Shown piece after piece: positions 41,155-50,772 of a DNA stretch of 64,000 nt (position 1 is the stretch's first letter; each line of letters starts with the position of its first letter). The notes beneath the pieces were generated by a model. It made no database searches and had not been told where the DNA came from. It saw only the letters and a list, made by a program, of their open reading frames with translations. Both the position numbers and the translations under genes were made by a program. This DNA comes from Planctomycetota bacterium (GTDB lineage: Bacteria; Planctomycetota; Planctomycetia; Pirellulales; Pirellulaceae): positions 1 through 64,000 of the forward strand of contig JAJDEH010000023.1 in the NCBI GenBank assembly GCA_029259935.1. The letters are read 5' to 3'.

Positions 41155-43215
41155 ATGAGCACAACCCACGACTCAAGCATTTCCGGGAAGCAAAATCTGG
41201 TGCTTTCCAATCTTCGGAACACTGGCGGCCAATCGGCTCCTAATCGAAAGCCGCCCGTCAAGCCACCTGTCAAATCGCAATCCGAGAATGTCGGAGTGGC
41301 ATCTGGCGACGAGGAAGAAGGTAACTTCAGCTTCAAGTCGATGTTTCACGGCTTCGGAGCTTGTGGCACTTCGATTCTGGTTCATATGTCCTTGTTCGTG
41401 ATTTTGGCGGTGTTTGCCGTTCCCGAGGGACCACCCAAAGTGGTTACCGAACTATTCTCGGATGCGGTCGAAGAGGAAGAAGATTTTGTCGAGTTTGAAT
41501 TGCAAGAGGAGATCGAAACGGCAACCGACGAGACTGCGGAAGCGACGGAGGCGGCTGTGTCTATTGGGGCCGAAGGCGGCGGAATCGGCAGCGTTGGTAC
41601 TCCTCAAATGGATCAACAAATTGTGGAACGCGTCACGGCAAACAGCATTGCGGTCGGCCCTCCGCAGTCGTTCCTGCCATCCCAGAATCAATTGGTGGCC
41701 GAGGTGCCGGATGGCACACGCGGCGACGAACGCTTCCTAGTTGACAATGTCGATCAGGCGATGAGCCAAATCACTTTGGAACTGTTGGACATGCTGGAGA
41801 AGAGCAACGTTCTGGTGATTTGGGCGTTTGATCAATCGGAGAGTATGGAAGAAGAGCGGCTTGAGATTCGTGACCGCATCGATCGCGTTTACGAAGAACT
41901 TGGTTTGACCGGAAAGGTAAAGAACGACCGCTTGACTACCGCGGTCGTCAGTTATGGAAAAGAAGTTGTTCTCAATACTCGCAAAGGTCCCACAAGCCGA
42001 TCCGAGGAAATTCGCGCGGCGATCGAATCGGTGGAAAATGATCCCTCGGGCGAAGAAGTGATGTGCTTGGCTGTCGGCACCGCGATCTCTCATCATCGCA
42101 AGTATTGTCAGCGTCAAAAACGGCGAATGGCGGTGATTCTGCTGACCGATGAAAGTGGCAATCCGGCCGACAACGACATGCACATGGAAGATGCGATTCG
42201 GGAAGCGAGGGACGCCAAATGCAGTATTTACACGCTAGGTCGTGAATCGGTGTTTGGTTATCCGCATGCTCGTATGCGATGGCTGCATCCTCAAACGAAT
42301 CGCTGGCACCATTTGCTGATTGATCGGGGGCCGGAAACGGCGTTTCCCGAGCAACTGCAGATTGATGGATTCCGTCGTCGCTGGGATGCGTTTTCTAGTG
42401 GCTTTGGTCCCTATGAGCAGACTCGCATGGCCAACGAGACCGGTGGTGTTTTCTTCATGCTGCCCACCGAAGAGAAACTGCTGGTGGCTGGCAAGAAGAC
42501 GCGATACGAACTTGAGGCGATGCGTTCCTACAAGCCGGACTTACGCTCGAAGCTGGAGAATTATCAAGATCGCGATACCTATCCCTTGCGAAGCTATCTC
42601 TGGCAAGTCGTCAGCGATCTCAACCCTCTGGAAAGCCGCGAAAAGGCTCGCGTATTGGAAATGCGAATCCATTTTTCGCTCGATCGAGGGCAGTTCGAGC
42701 AACAGAAAAATGCCGAGCAAGTTAAGGCGATCAATTACCTGAAGTATTTGGCGAATGCCGAAAAAATTCTGATCGACAATCAACGCTTGCGCGAGCAAGA
42801 GGTGGCGCCGCGTTGGCAAGGAAACTACGACCTGATCTTGGCGCAACTTGTCACCTTCCAAATCAGAATGTACGAGTATGGCGTCTATCTTGATTGGTTC
42901 ATGCAGAATCCCAAGACGGCCCTGCCGGTCAGGGGCGAGGCAGTACTCAATGATTGGGCGATTGGCCGAAGAAGGCTGACGTTCGCCGAGAATGAAGAGT
43001 TGTGGAAGGACTATCCCCAACGGGAAAAGGTGCTGCAGTACATCGAGCGGGCGAAGGTCTTGCTGCAGACCGTCATCGATAACCATCCCGGAACTCCCTG
43101 GGCCGCCCGCGCGAAATGGGAATTGGATCATGGGTTCGGCGTCGAACTGCGGCCGCACTACGTGAACCGGGAAAGAAACTACACTGGGACCCCCATCCCG
43201 CCGCCAAAGCTCTAA
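41155..43215 (+). CDS. Membrane-anchored von Willebrand factor A domain protein
   Basis: 686 residues. The first 65 are polar; a single membrane helix at about 68-90 (GTSILVHMSLFVILAVFAV) is followed by an acidic Glu/Thr-rich linker and a VWA domain (about 215-410) with the MIDAS motif DQSES at 226-230 and ILLTDESGNPAD for the last metal-site loop. The helical C-terminal 250 residues are unassigned. The DxSxS is intact, so metal-dependent ligand binding is likely, outside the cytoplasm. Such proteins are frequent in planctomycetes; the start of the next gene is 252 bases downstream. Partner unknown. Confidence 0.88.
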   Translation: MSTTHDSSISGKQNLVLSNLRNTGGQSAPNRKPPVKPPVKSQSENVGVASGDEEEGNFSFKSMFHGFGACGTSILVHMSLFVILAVFAVPEGPPKVVTELFSDAVEEEEDFVEFELQEEIETATDETAEATEAAVSIGAEGGGIGSVGTPQMDQQIVERVTANSIAVGPPQSFLPSQNQLVAEVPDGTRGDERFLVDNVDQAMSQITLELLDMLEKSNVLVIWAFDQSESMEEERLEIRDRIDRVYEELGLTGKVKNDRLTTAVVSYGKEVVLNTRKGPTSRSEEIRAAIESVENDPSGEEVMCLAVGTAISHHRKYCQRQKRRMAVILLTDESGNPADNDMHMEDAIREARDAKCSIYTLGRESVFGYPHARMRWLHPQTNRWHHLLIDRGPETAFPEQLQIDGFRRRWDAFSSGFGPYEQTRMANETGGVFFMLPTEEKLLVAGKKTRYELEAMRSYKPDLRSKLENYQDRDTYPLRSYLWQVVSDLNPLESREKARVLEMRIHFSLDRGQFEQQKNAEQVKAINYLKYLANAEKILIDNQRLREQEVAPRWQGNYDLILAQLVTFQIRMYEYGVYLDWFMQNPKTALPVRGEAVLNDWAIGRRRLTFAENEELWKDYPQREKVLQYIERAKVLLQTVIDNHPGTPWAARAKWELDHGFGVELRPHYVNRERNYTGTPIPPPKL

Positions 43216-43467
43216 AAGGCTGGCGATGCTCACAAATCTGGCCTTCGTCGGTTCCGGGTGAACTAAAAGGCCTGCTCGTGCAACAAACCGATAGTCGATA
43301 TAGACGAATGTCGTCCGTTCGACGAAAATGGGTCTAGAGACAGCTAGCACTCATTTCGGCGTCTGAATCCCACGGCCGTTGCAATCCTAGCAAAGCGTCG
43401 CGATACCGTGCGAGGATTTTTCCGTAGCCGAGTACACTTCATTCCTACGATTAACGGGTAGGCATCC

Positions 43468-44505
43468 ATGAATCGTCGCAACGCCATGAAAGCCATGGCC
43501 GCCTTGGCCGGCGGCAGCCTCGTTGTCAATCAAGGCGGGCGTTCTGCTCGCGCGGCGATGAGCGACAAGTGGGAGAATTCCATCAACAAGGGGCTCAAAT
43601 GGGTCGCCCGATCACAGTCGCGGCTTGGCCATTGGACGGCCGGGAATTATCCCACCGCGATGACCGCCCTGGCAGGCACGTCTCTGATTTGCTCCGGCTC
43701 GACAACAACTCAGGGTCCGTACGCCAAGAATGTCCGACGGGCCGTCGACTACTTGATTACCAAGTGTCGCTCGAACGGTTTGATTGGCGATCCGCTACGT
43801 GATAGCCGCTACACCTATGGCCACGGCTTTTCGATGCTGTTTCTGTCGCAAGTGTTGGGCGAAGAGGAAGATCAGGACCGGCGCGAAGAGCTGATCGAAG
43901 TACTCACGAAAGCGGTCGACTTCAGCCAGAACGCGCAAACCAAGTCCGGTGGCTGGGGCTATGTGAGCGCCCGCGATGGAAACAACTTCGACGAAGGTTC
44001 GACAACCATCACTCAGGTGCAAGGTCTGCGCGGTTGCCGCAACGCCGGAATTCCCGTATCCAAGGAATCGATCGACAGCGCGAAGCGTTACATTTACGAA
44101 TGCAAGAATGCCGACGGCGGAATCTCGTACAGTTCCCGCAATCGAGGAAGTTCGCGTCCCGCCATTACCGCGGCCGCCTTGGCCGCCTTGTTCAATGCCG
44201 GCGACTACGATAGCGAACACGTGCCCAAGATGATGGACTATTGCAAGAAAAACTTGGGACGGATCACGGGCGGGCGCTCCTTTGGACATTGGCACTACAC
44301 CTACCTTTACTACGCGCAGGTCGTATATCGGCAGGGCAAGGACGAGTGGCATCCATTCCGCGATAAGTTGTACGACAAGATCGCTAGCGAGCAGAACAAG
44401 GAGAGCGGTTCGTGGAGCGGTAATATTGGCCCCATCTACGTGACGGCTTGCAACTTGATTATGTTGCAATTGGACAAATCCTATTTGCCGATTTATCAAC
44501 GATAG
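43468..44505 (+). CDS. Exported alpha/alpha-toroid protein (prenyltransferase/squalene-oxidase-repeat family)
   Basis: 345 residues. The N-terminus MNRRNAMKAMAALAGGSLVV looks like a Tat signal (twin Arg at 3-4), ending near ARA (28-30). The rest is made of repeats such as INKGLKWVARSQSRLGHWT, KAVDFSQNAQTKSGGWGYVS and YIYECKNADGGISYS, the GGW/GG-type repeats of the terpene-cyclase/prenyltransferase toroid. Squalene cyclase DxDD or prenyltransferase zinc ligands are not visible, so it is more likely a binding protein than an enzyme. In planctomycetes these proteins often stand next to VWA proteins, as here. Function unknown. Confidence 0.85.
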   Translation: MNRRNAMKAMAALAGGSLVVNQGGRSARAAMSDKWENSINKGLKWVARSQSRLGHWTAGNYPTAMTALAGTSLICSGSTTTQGPYAKNVRRAVDYLITKCRSNGLIGDPLRDSRYTYGHGFSMLFLSQVLGEEEDQDRREELIEVLTKAVDFSQNAQTKSGGWGYVSARDGNNFDEGSTTITQVQGLRGCRNAGIPVSKESIDSAKRYIYECKNADGGISYSSRNRGSSRPAITAAALAALFNAGDYDSEHVPKMMDYCKKNLGRITGGRSFGHWHYTYLYYAQVVYRQGKDEWHPFRDKLYDKIASEQNKESGSWSGNIGPIYVTACNLIMLQLDKSYLPIYQR

Positions 44506-44533
44506 CGGTGGGAAGCGTTCGCTTGCCGGTGGG

Positions 44534-46063
44534 CTACGTCGAGTCTGTTTCAGATTCTAGAATTGCCTGCACAATGCCGGCCATGGTGTGTTCCTGGGCT
44601 TCCACTGCGGGCTCCAGTTCAAGTTCACGTAGCGTTGCCGACGTAATGGGGCTAATGCTGGCGAGGCGCGTCTGACCAAGGGCCGCGCCGAACATGCGGC
44701 AAAGCGAGCGGGCAATTGCCGAACTGGTAACGGTGACCCAGTCGATCTTGCCTTCGGCCAATAGCGATTGTATGTCGCCGCTTGGTTGTTCCACATCTTC
44801 ATTGATGTAAGTCACGACCGATTCGACTTCATTCCCCTGGCGTTGTAACTCGTCGACCAGCACATCGCGCCCTCGGCTGGCTCGCGGGTACAAAATCCGG
44901 TTGCCACTCACCGGCCCGGCCAAAGCAGCAGCCAACGATTCCGATCGATGCTCTTCCGCCTGCACTTCAGCCTTGATGTGATATCCGGCCAGCGCCTTGG
45001 CGGTCCCTGGCCCGATGGTACCAATGTAGAGGCTGCCCAGCCAACGCAGATCGTGTGAGGTACTCAACAGGCGATCGAGAAAAAATCGGACGCCGTTGGC
45101 GCTTGTAAAGACGAGCCAATCGAACTCACCGATCCGGGATATTGCGTCGTCGACCGGCGACCAATCGTCCGGTTCGTCGATCCGTATCGCAGGCTGTTCC
45201 AGCACTTCGGCTCCTAGGGCGGCAAATCGGTCGTTCAATTCAAACGCCTGCCGACCAGGACGTGTCACCAAGATCCTCTTACCAAACAAGGGGCGCTGCT
45301 CGAACCATGAAAGCGTACCCGCAAGCTGCGTCACTTCGCCTATGATCACGATCACTGGAGGTCGCAACTTGCTGGGGCGACTCAGTCGCTCGGCAACTTC
45401 GCCCAACGTGCAGTGCAGCGAGACTTGGTCTGGAAAGCTGCAACGCCGGACGATCGCGGTAGGCGTAGCCTCGGATTTGCCGGCTTGGATGAGCGCGTCG
45501 GTCCATGCTTCGGCCGTGGTGACACCCATGTAGAAAACCAGAGTTCCTGGAAACCTGGCCAAGGCATCGAAATCGAGTGACGAGTTGGGTTTGCCTGGCC
45601 GCTCTTGCCCGGTGATCAACGCCACGGCGGACGACATATCGCGATGGGTTATGGGTATTCCCGCGCAGCTTCCGGCGGCGAGAGCGGCGGTAATCCCAGG
45701 GACGATCTCGAAGGCAACGCCGTGGGACGCCAGGAACTCGGCTTCTTCCGCTCCCCGAGCAAAAACCGCCGGATCACCACCCTTGAGGCGAACGATCGTT
45801 TTGCCTTGTCGAGCCAGATCGACCAGTCGCTGATTGATATCTTCCTGCGGCCAAACACGTCCTTGACCGTGGCGTCCCAAGCAGATCCTCTCGGCGGCGG
45901 GTGTGGCGTGACGCAAGATTTTGGGATTCACCAGGTAATCGTACAGAATCACATCGGCCAAACCCAAACATTCCACCGCGCGCAGCGTGATCATCCCTGG
46001 ATCACCGGGGCCCCCGCCGACCAGGAATACTCGTCCGATTTCAGCCAGATCAGATGCTGCCAT
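44534..46063 (-). CDS. Uroporphyrinogen-III C-methyltransferase/uroporphyrinogen-III synthase fusion
   Basis: 509 residues with two enzymes of tetrapyrrole synthesis. The N-terminal half (about 8-250) is CobA/SUMT: FLVGGGPGDPGMITLRAVE (13-31), RLKGGDPAVFARGAEEAE, PGITAALAAGSCAGIP and GTLVFYMGV. The C-terminal half (about 260-505) is HemD: RILVTRPGRQAFELNDRF, LVFTSANGVRFFL, and IDWVTVTSSAIARSL near the end. HemD closes hydroxymethylbilane to uro'gen III, CobA methylates it toward siroheme and cobalamin. CobA-HemD fusions are known in several bacterial groups. There is no ribosome-binding site before the ATG at 46063 on the minus strand (the AGGAGG there is on the other strand). Confidence 0.93.
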   Translation of the reverse strand: MAASDLAEIGRVFLVGGGPGDPGMITLRAVECLGLADVILYDYLVNPKILRHATPAAERICLGRHGQGRVWPQEDINQRLVDLARQGKTIVRLKGGDPAVFARGAEEAEFLASHGVAFEIVPGITAALAAGSCAGIPITHRDMSSAVALITGQERPGKPNSSLDFDALARFPGTLVFYMGVTTAEAWTDALIQAGKSEATPTAIVRRCSFPDQVSLHCTLGEVAERLSRPSKLRPPVIVIIGEVTQLAGTLSWFEQRPLFGKRILVTRPGRQAFELNDRFAALGAEVLEQPAIRIDEPDDWSPVDDAISRIGEFDWLVFTSANGVRFFLDRLLSTSHDLRWLGSLYIGTIGPGTAKALAGYHIKAEVQAEEHRSESLAAALAGPVSGNRILYPRASRGRDVLVDELQRQGNEVESVVTYINEDVEQPSGDIQSLLAEGKIDWVTVTSSAIARSLCRMFGAALGQTRLASISPITSATLRELELEPAVEAQEHTMAGIVQAILESETDST

Positions 46064-46254
46064 GCTAGGAGGGGGGCTTTTGTTGGGCCGTGCTTGAGTA
46101 GAATGGACTAATTCGGTGTTGGACGATTGGCGAGCCCGTTGCTGTTCGCCGTATTGCCAGACGTTGCCACAATCGCAAGAATCGGATGACTTGGGGTTTA
46201 GCGAAATTCAATACTAACATTTCTACTCCTTGGCATCAGGCCATCAAGTAATCA

Positions 46255-47727
46255 ATGTCTTCCGACGCAGATCTCCAAAACGAAGCCGCACCGGACGAAG
46301 AGACGATTTCTCCGGCCATGCGCCGCGGACTGCAAGAGTGTTTCGACCGTGGCAGCAAGATCACCGATGGCGAGAAGCCCGACCGCGACTACGCCAACAC
46401 CATGTTCACTCAATGTGTCGTGAAGGATCCTGGGAATCTCGTGTACGTCGAGACATTCTTGACCAACCTGCAGGAAAAATATCAAAACAACAAAAAGGGC
46501 GCGCGGGTCAAGGGGTTTGGCGGCCGAGGTCCTTTGAAAAAGGCAACGACTCAAAAGAATTGGTCGGAGATTCTGAAGATTGGTCCCGGTCTGTTGAAAT
46601 CCAATCCTTGGGACGTCCCCGTGCTGCGGGCCATGGCTCAAGCTTGCGAAGAGCTGGGGTACAACGAAGCCGAATTGCGATATCTGAAGAACGCATTGGA
46701 CGCGAACCCGAACGATATCGAAACGAACAAGCATTGCGGTCGCTCGCTGGCGAGGATGGGGCAATTCGACCAGGCCATTGCCTGTTGGCACCGAGTCGAA
46801 ACCAAAAAGCCCAAAGACAAAGAAGCCACCAAGATGATCTCGATGCTGACCGAGGATAAGACACGAGTCGCGGCGGGACTCGCGCCGAAGTCCGTTGAAT
46901 TGAAGAACCGTCCACGTCGTGGCACACCCGCTCCGGAAGACAGCGCTGCGAGTACTGACTCGGCGGCGGGCGACGAGAGTGGGGAGGCGAGCAGTGCGCG
47001 GCGCGAGATCACGCTGACGCCCCGGCAAATCTTGGAACGCGCGCTGGCCGATGATCCGACGGACATCCCAAGCTATCTCAAACTGGCCGACCTATTGCAA
47101 GGCGAAGGGCGTCACGCCGATGTCGAACGGACTCTTACGAAGGCGTTGGCCGCTTCGGGTAACGATCTTCGAGTTCAAGAGCGGCTGGAAGATGCGGGGA
47201 TCGCTCGGCAGAAACAACAATTGGCGGTCGCTGAAAAAAAGGCCGCCGTGGAGAGCACCGAACAATCGCTGGACTTGGCCAAGCGGATGCGGCAGGAGTT
47301 GAACCGTCGCGAGATAGCCGTCTTCGGCGCGCGGGTTGAACGTTATCCAGAAGAGTACACGTTAAAGTTTGAACTGGGAATTCGATTAAAGCGGGATGGC
47401 AACTACCGCGAAGCCGCCAAGTATTTCATGGAAGCTCGTGAAAATGCCGAGTTCAAGCTGGGCGCGACGTTGGAACTGGGTGAGTGTCTGCAGCATCAAA
47501 AGAATTTTTCGAAGGCGTTAAACTGTTACACGCGCGCAATACAATTGGCCGAGAACGGTACTGAACAACAAAAGCTGGCTTTGTACCGGGCTGGCGTTCT
47601 CGCCACCGGATTGAAGGATCTGGAGAATGCCGCGAAATACCTGGAAAAACTCGGTGAAATCGACGCAAATTACAAAGATTTGCCCAGTCGGCTGGACAAA
47701 ATAGACAAAATTCGTAATAAAGGTTGA
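46255..47727 (+). CDS. TPR-repeat protein, cytoplasmic
   Basis: 490 residues without signal peptide or membrane helix. TPR units appear at about 105-185 (SEILKIGPGLLKSNPWDVPVLRAMAQACEELGYNEAELRYLKNALDANPND, then QFDQAIACWHRVETKKP) and again at about 365-485. The middle (about 210-300) is a low-complexity acidic/Ala-Ser linker followed by ITLTPRQILERALADDPTD. A coiled-coil stretch lies near 310-345 (RQKQQLAVAEKKAAVESTEQSLDLAKRMRQEL). A scaffold or assembly role is likely. It is followed after 54 bases by rpsT. Partner unknown. Confidence 0.82.
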   Translation: MSSDADLQNEAAPDEETISPAMRRGLQECFDRGSKITDGEKPDRDYANTMFTQCVVKDPGNLVYVETFLTNLQEKYQNNKKGARVKGFGGRGPLKKATTQKNWSEILKIGPGLLKSNPWDVPVLRAMAQACEELGYNEAELRYLKNALDANPNDIETNKHCGRSLARMGQFDQAIACWHRVETKKPKDKEATKMISMLTEDKTRVAAGLAPKSVELKNRPRRGTPAPEDSAASTDSAAGDESGEASSARREITLTPRQILERALADDPTDIPSYLKLADLLQGEGRHADVERTLTKALAASGNDLRVQERLEDAGIARQKQQLAVAEKKAAVESTEQSLDLAKRMRQELNRREIAVFGARVERYPEEYTLKFELGIRLKRDGNYREAAKYFMEARENAEFKLGATLELGECLQHQKNFSKALNCYTRAIQLAENGTEQQKLALYRAGVLATGLKDLENAAKYLEKLGEIDANYKDLPSRLDKIDKIRNKG

Positions 47728-47781
47728 TTCGGCTGCCAGGGCACGTGCCCACTGTTCCGCGACCTACCACTTTTAAGATCC

Positions 47782-48069
47782 ATGCCAAACACAAAATCCG
47801 CCAAGAAACGTCTTCGACAAGACGAGAAGCGTCGACTCATCAATAAAGCGATCAAGACTGCCGTTCGCGGTCAGATTCGCAAAGTACGAGAAGCCGTGAA
47901 AGCGGGCGATCCAGAAAAGGCCGATGAAGAGTTTCGTTTGGCCGCCAAGCGTCTCGACCGTGCCGGCGCGCGGAACATCATTCATCGGAATGCCGCTGCT
48001 CGAACCAAGTCACGTCTGCAAAAGGCGATAAAGGGTTCGAAGCAAGCCAAGGCAGCCGCATCGTCCTAA
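47782..48069 (+). CDS. rpsT: 30S ribosomal protein S20
   Basis: 95 residues, highly basic, all-helical: MPNTKSAKKRLRQDEKRRLINKAIKT, RKVREAVKAGDPEKADEEFRLAAKRLDRA, and IHRNAAARTKSRLQKAI are characteristic of S20, which binds 16S rRNA near the base of the small subunit. Its stop is one base from the stop of the convergent pyrK gene, so the two transcripts must overlap or end inside each other; no terminator is visible. Confidence 0.96.
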   Translation: MPNTKSAKKRLRQDEKRRLINKAIKTAVRGQIRKVREAVKAGDPEKADEEFRLAAKRLDRAGARNIIHRNAAARTKSRLQKAIKGSKQAKAAASS

Positions 48070-48070
48070 C

Positions 48071-48955
48071 CTACCAGACGATCTTGCTGGCCGCGAAAAC
48101 CGGACCTTCCACACATGTGCGTTTGTAGTCCCATGCGCCTTGTTCATCGCGCACCTTGGCCACGCACGTAAAACAAATGCCGATGCCGCAAGCCATCGGA
48201 GTTTCCAGGGACACTTGGCAAGGAATGTCGCGCGCGGCGGCGATCTTGGCCGTGGCTTCCATCATGGGTTCAGGACCACAACACGCTATGTGTTGAGAGA
48301 ATTGGGAGTCGCCAAGCGTCCGCGTTAGCAGATCTGTCACCAAGCCATGATGTCCGGCTGATCCATCGTCGGTTGCGATCCGTACATCCACGCCCAGAGC
48401 TTGAAATGCCTCGACACCGGCCAGCATATCTGCCGAACGCGATCCGTAGCAGAGCGTAATCTTTTTTACGGGGGCGACTTTTCTGGGCGGATCTCCGTAT
48501 ACTCGATTCCCCGTCGACTCCCGCGCTAAGGCTAGAAAAGGCGTTTGCCCGATACCACCCGCCACCATGATCAAATGTTCGATCAAGGGTTCGAGTGATT
48601 GTGGCATGAAGCCGTTTCCCAGCGGTCCCCAAACTTCGATCGTCTGGCCCGCCCGGCACTCAACGAGCCGGCTGGTCAGTTTCCCTTTCACCAGATAGAC
48701 AACGTCGATCGAAGTTGGCTGTCCCGCCGCCGAGTCGATCACATCATAAAGCGCCAGCGGGCGTCCAATGAGCGGGTCGTTGAATCCATCCAGCCGCAAC
48801 ATGACGAACTGCCCGGGCAGGATTCGCCTAGCCATCGGCTCGCATTCAAATCGCAGCCGAAAAGTGTCACGGGCCAGGCGGACGTTTTCAGTGATCTCCA
48901 CGGTTTGCTGCACGGCGCCGTCCGCATGGAACCTCGCATCCAGAAGATTGCTCAT
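48071..48955 (-). CDS. pyrK: Dihydroorotate dehydrogenase electron-transfer subunit
   Basis: 294 residues of the ferredoxin-reductase family. FAD part: GQFVMLRLDGFNDPLIGRPLALYDV (48-72). NAD part: LIMVAGGIGQTPFLALARE. C-terminal 2Fe-2S cluster ligands: Cys256, Cys261, Cys264 and Cys281 in ACGIGICFTCVAK...KRTCVEGP. It passes electrons from the PyrD flavin to NAD+ in pyrimidine synthesis. pyrD itself is not in the window. Its ATG overlaps the stop of the pseudouridine-synthase gene by four bases. Confidence 0.94.
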   Translation of the reverse strand: MSNLLDARFHADGAVQQTVEITENVRLARDTFRLRFECEPMARRILPGQFVMLRLDGFNDPLIGRPLALYDVIDSAAGQPTSIDVVYLVKGKLTSRLVECRAGQTIEVWGPLGNGFMPQSLEPLIEHLIMVAGGIGQTPFLALARESTGNRVYGDPPRKVAPVKKITLCYGSRSADMLAGVEAFQALGVDVRIATDDGSAGHHGLVTDLLTRTLGDSQFSQHIACCGPEPMMEATAKIAAARDIPCQVSLETPMACGIGICFTCVAKVRDEQGAWDYKRTCVEGPVFAASKIVW

Positions 48956-49863
48956 CGGCCTGGCTTCCTGGGAGGACGCTTCTTCTTGCCTTGGGGCGGT
49001 CCTTTCCGCGGGCGGCCTCGCACTGCATCGCCGCGGCTCGGCACGCGATCACCGGCGCGTCCTCGCTTTTTGGTTGAAGGACGGCGGGCCGCGGTGGGCG
49101 AGGCAATGGCGTGGCGAAGCGAATTGATTTCTTCTCGCGCTAAGGAACGGTGGGCACCGACCGGAAGATTACCGAGTTTCAAGGGGCCGACGGCGATTCG
49201 TCTTAAGCAGACGACCTTGTTTCCGAAACGTGCCAGCAAACGCCGAATCTCGCGGTTGCGGCCTTCATTGAGTACCATCTCCAGTGCCGTCGTCTTCTTC
49301 ATCTTGCGACGAATCTTGACGCTGGTCACCCGCGCGACGCCTTCCGCCAGATGAACACCGCGTCGCAGGGACTCCAACTCTTCACCACTCGGCTGGCCTA
49401 TGACCTCGACATAATAGGTTTTCTCGACTCCGTATCGCGGATGGGTCAGACCGTTGGCAAGGTCACCGTCGTTCGTCACCAGCAGCAGCCCCTCGCTGGA
49501 CTTATCCAGCCTCCCGACCGTAAACAATCGCTCGTCGGTTTCGATCAGATCAATGACCCGCAGCCGCCCCTGGGGATCTCGATTCGTGCAAACAATTCCC
49601 GGCGGCTTGTTTATGATGTAATAGATGGAACGCCGCGGCGCGAGGGCCACGCCATCGACGCGAACCTTCTGCTTGTGGGGATCGATCCGGGTCCCCAATT
49701 GCGTGACGACCTTTGCATCGACTTCGACGCGTCCTTCCAAGATTAGTTGCTCGCATTGTCGGCGGCTGCCGATTCCCGCGGCCGCCAGGACTTTCTGCAG
49801 CCGCTCGCCTTGGTCGGATGATGGGGACGCGGATTGCCGACGAGGCGGAGTACGAGCGGACAT
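48952..49863 (-). CDS. rRNA pseudouridine synthase, RluB/RsuA type
   Basis: 303 residues. An S4 RNA-binding domain (about 20-68: RLQKVLAAAGIGSRRQCEQLILEGRVEV) is followed by the RsuA/RluB-type catalytic domain with TVGRLDKSSEGLLLVTNDG (catalytic Asp120) and NEGRNREIRRLLARFG. It isomerises a uridine in ribosomal RNA. The last 60 residues are a basic Lys/Arg/Pro tail (KKRGRAGDRVP...KGPPQGKKKRPPRKPGR) that probably adds RNA affinity. Coupled to pyrK by a four-base overlap. RluB (23S) is more likely than RsuA (16S) but the site cannot be told from sequence. Confidence 0.93.
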   Translation of the reverse strand: MSARTPPRRQSASPSSDQGERLQKVLAAAGIGSRRQCEQLILEGRVEVDAKVVTQLGTRIDPHKQKVRVDGVALAPRRSIYYIINKPPGIVCTNRDPQGRLRVIDLIETDERLFTVGRLDKSSEGLLLVTNDGDLANGLTHPRYGVEKTYYVEVIGQPSGEELESLRRGVHLAEGVARVTSVKIRRKMKKTTALEMVLNEGRNREIRRLLARFGNKVVCLRRIAVGPLKLGNLPVGAHRSLAREEINSLRHAIASPTAARRPSTKKRGRAGDRVPSRGDAVRGRPRKGPPQGKKKRPPRKPGR

Positions 49864-49974
49864 GGGGCGAGGAGTGGTATGTGAGTAGGTCGGATATCTC
49901 TAGATACTCATCATACTGGCCCGCCAAGGCTTGTCCCAGAGGAGGCGCTGATCGTCGCGCGATCATGGCGTTTT

Positions 49975-49999
49975 CGTTGTGTTCGCGGAGCGAACAACG
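49975..49999. repeat. Hairpin GTTCGC-GGA-GCGAAC
   Basis: Arms 49975-49986 and 49990-49999 (CGTTG/GTTCGC against GCGAAC/AACG) around GGA, three bases past the lipoprotein stop on the minus strand. Another palindrome, TGATCG-N5-CGATCA, lies just to its left (about 49949-49965). Same GCGGAGC centre as 21567-21583. It may help end the lipoprotein transcript, but no T-tract follows. Confidence 0.45.
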
Positions 50000-50002
50000 A
50001 CT

Positions 50003-50689
50003 TTAGGGAAACACCGGTCCGGCCGCCGGGTTGTTGAGTTGCGGCTGGGTAGGGCCAGGATTGGCGAGTCGGCCGCGAATGTTCTCCAGAATCCGTTGCT
50101 CTAGAGCGATGTCGCGTCCCAGTGGGATCCAGCCGAGAGTGCCCGGCGGCAGCCGATCGAGATCTTTGGCTTCGTCCGTCCGCTCGGGTGAGGTGTCGAA
50201 TCGAGTATGCGAGTTGTGGATAATCGAATGTTCCGGCTGCAGCAGGTCTTCCAGTTCCTTGATCACGACGATCTCGATTGAGTATCCGCCTTCCGCCGGC
50301 ACGACACGGGCCGTGCAACGACGGCGAATCGACTGCAGCGTGGCGTGTAGCTTTTCGAAGCCGGGCGACGAGTCTTTGTGCCAAGGTTCCAGTAGCGTTG
50401 ATCCCACGCTGGGGAAGGTTTCCACGCGGCCTTCTTGTAGCACGTTGCCTACCAAACGTACACGATGCTCGCGGCGAATCTTGAAGTTGAAGTCGTCGAT
50501 GCCATCGATGATTTGGTTCCAGGCGAACTCTTGATCGGCGACTGGCACCAACAGCGGATTCGGCAGCGCTTGAAAGGCTTCCGCCGGGAGGCTGGCTGCA
50601 TACTGGTTTCCTGCGGACGGTGAATGGACACAGCCTGCGAGCAACATCAAAACAGGGGCGATCAGTCGCCATGCATTGGCATTAAACAC
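50003..50689 (-). CDS. Lipoprotein, unknown
   Basis: 228 residues from a GTG at 50689. Signal peptide with lipobox LLAGC (Cys20), so it is lipid-anchored. Mature part: QEFAWNQIIDGIDDFNFKIRREHRVRLVGNVLQEGRVETFPSVGSTLLEPWHKDS, TARVVPAEGGYSIEIVVIKELEDLLQPE, which resembles other planctomycete lipoproteins that lack assigned functions. No enzymatic motif. It lies downstream of the prepilin-peptidase gene (83 bases) on the same strand. Function unknown. Confidence 0.78.
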   Translation of the reverse strand: MFNANAWRLIAPVLMLLAGCVHSPSAGNQYAASLPAEAFQALPNPLLVPVADQEFAWNQIIDGIDDFNFKIRREHRVRLVGNVLQEGRVETFPSVGSTLLEPWHKDSSPGFEKLHATLQSIRRRCTARVVPAEGGYSIEIVVIKELEDLLQPEHSIIHNSHTRFDTSPERTDEAKDLDRLPPGTLGWIPLGRDIALEQRILENIRGRLANPGPTQPQLNNPAAGPVFP

Positions 50690-50772
50690 GAAGGTGCACG
50701 ATAGACGGTTGAGGAAGCGTCGGAAAAAGAAAAGGTCGAGCAGTGTGACGAATCACCGCGATCAACGCAAGT

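Noticed and set aside
46064..46254. Possible cobalamin riboswitch before the CobA-HemD gene
   Set aside because: No B12-box or the long conserved core could be found in this 191-base spacer.
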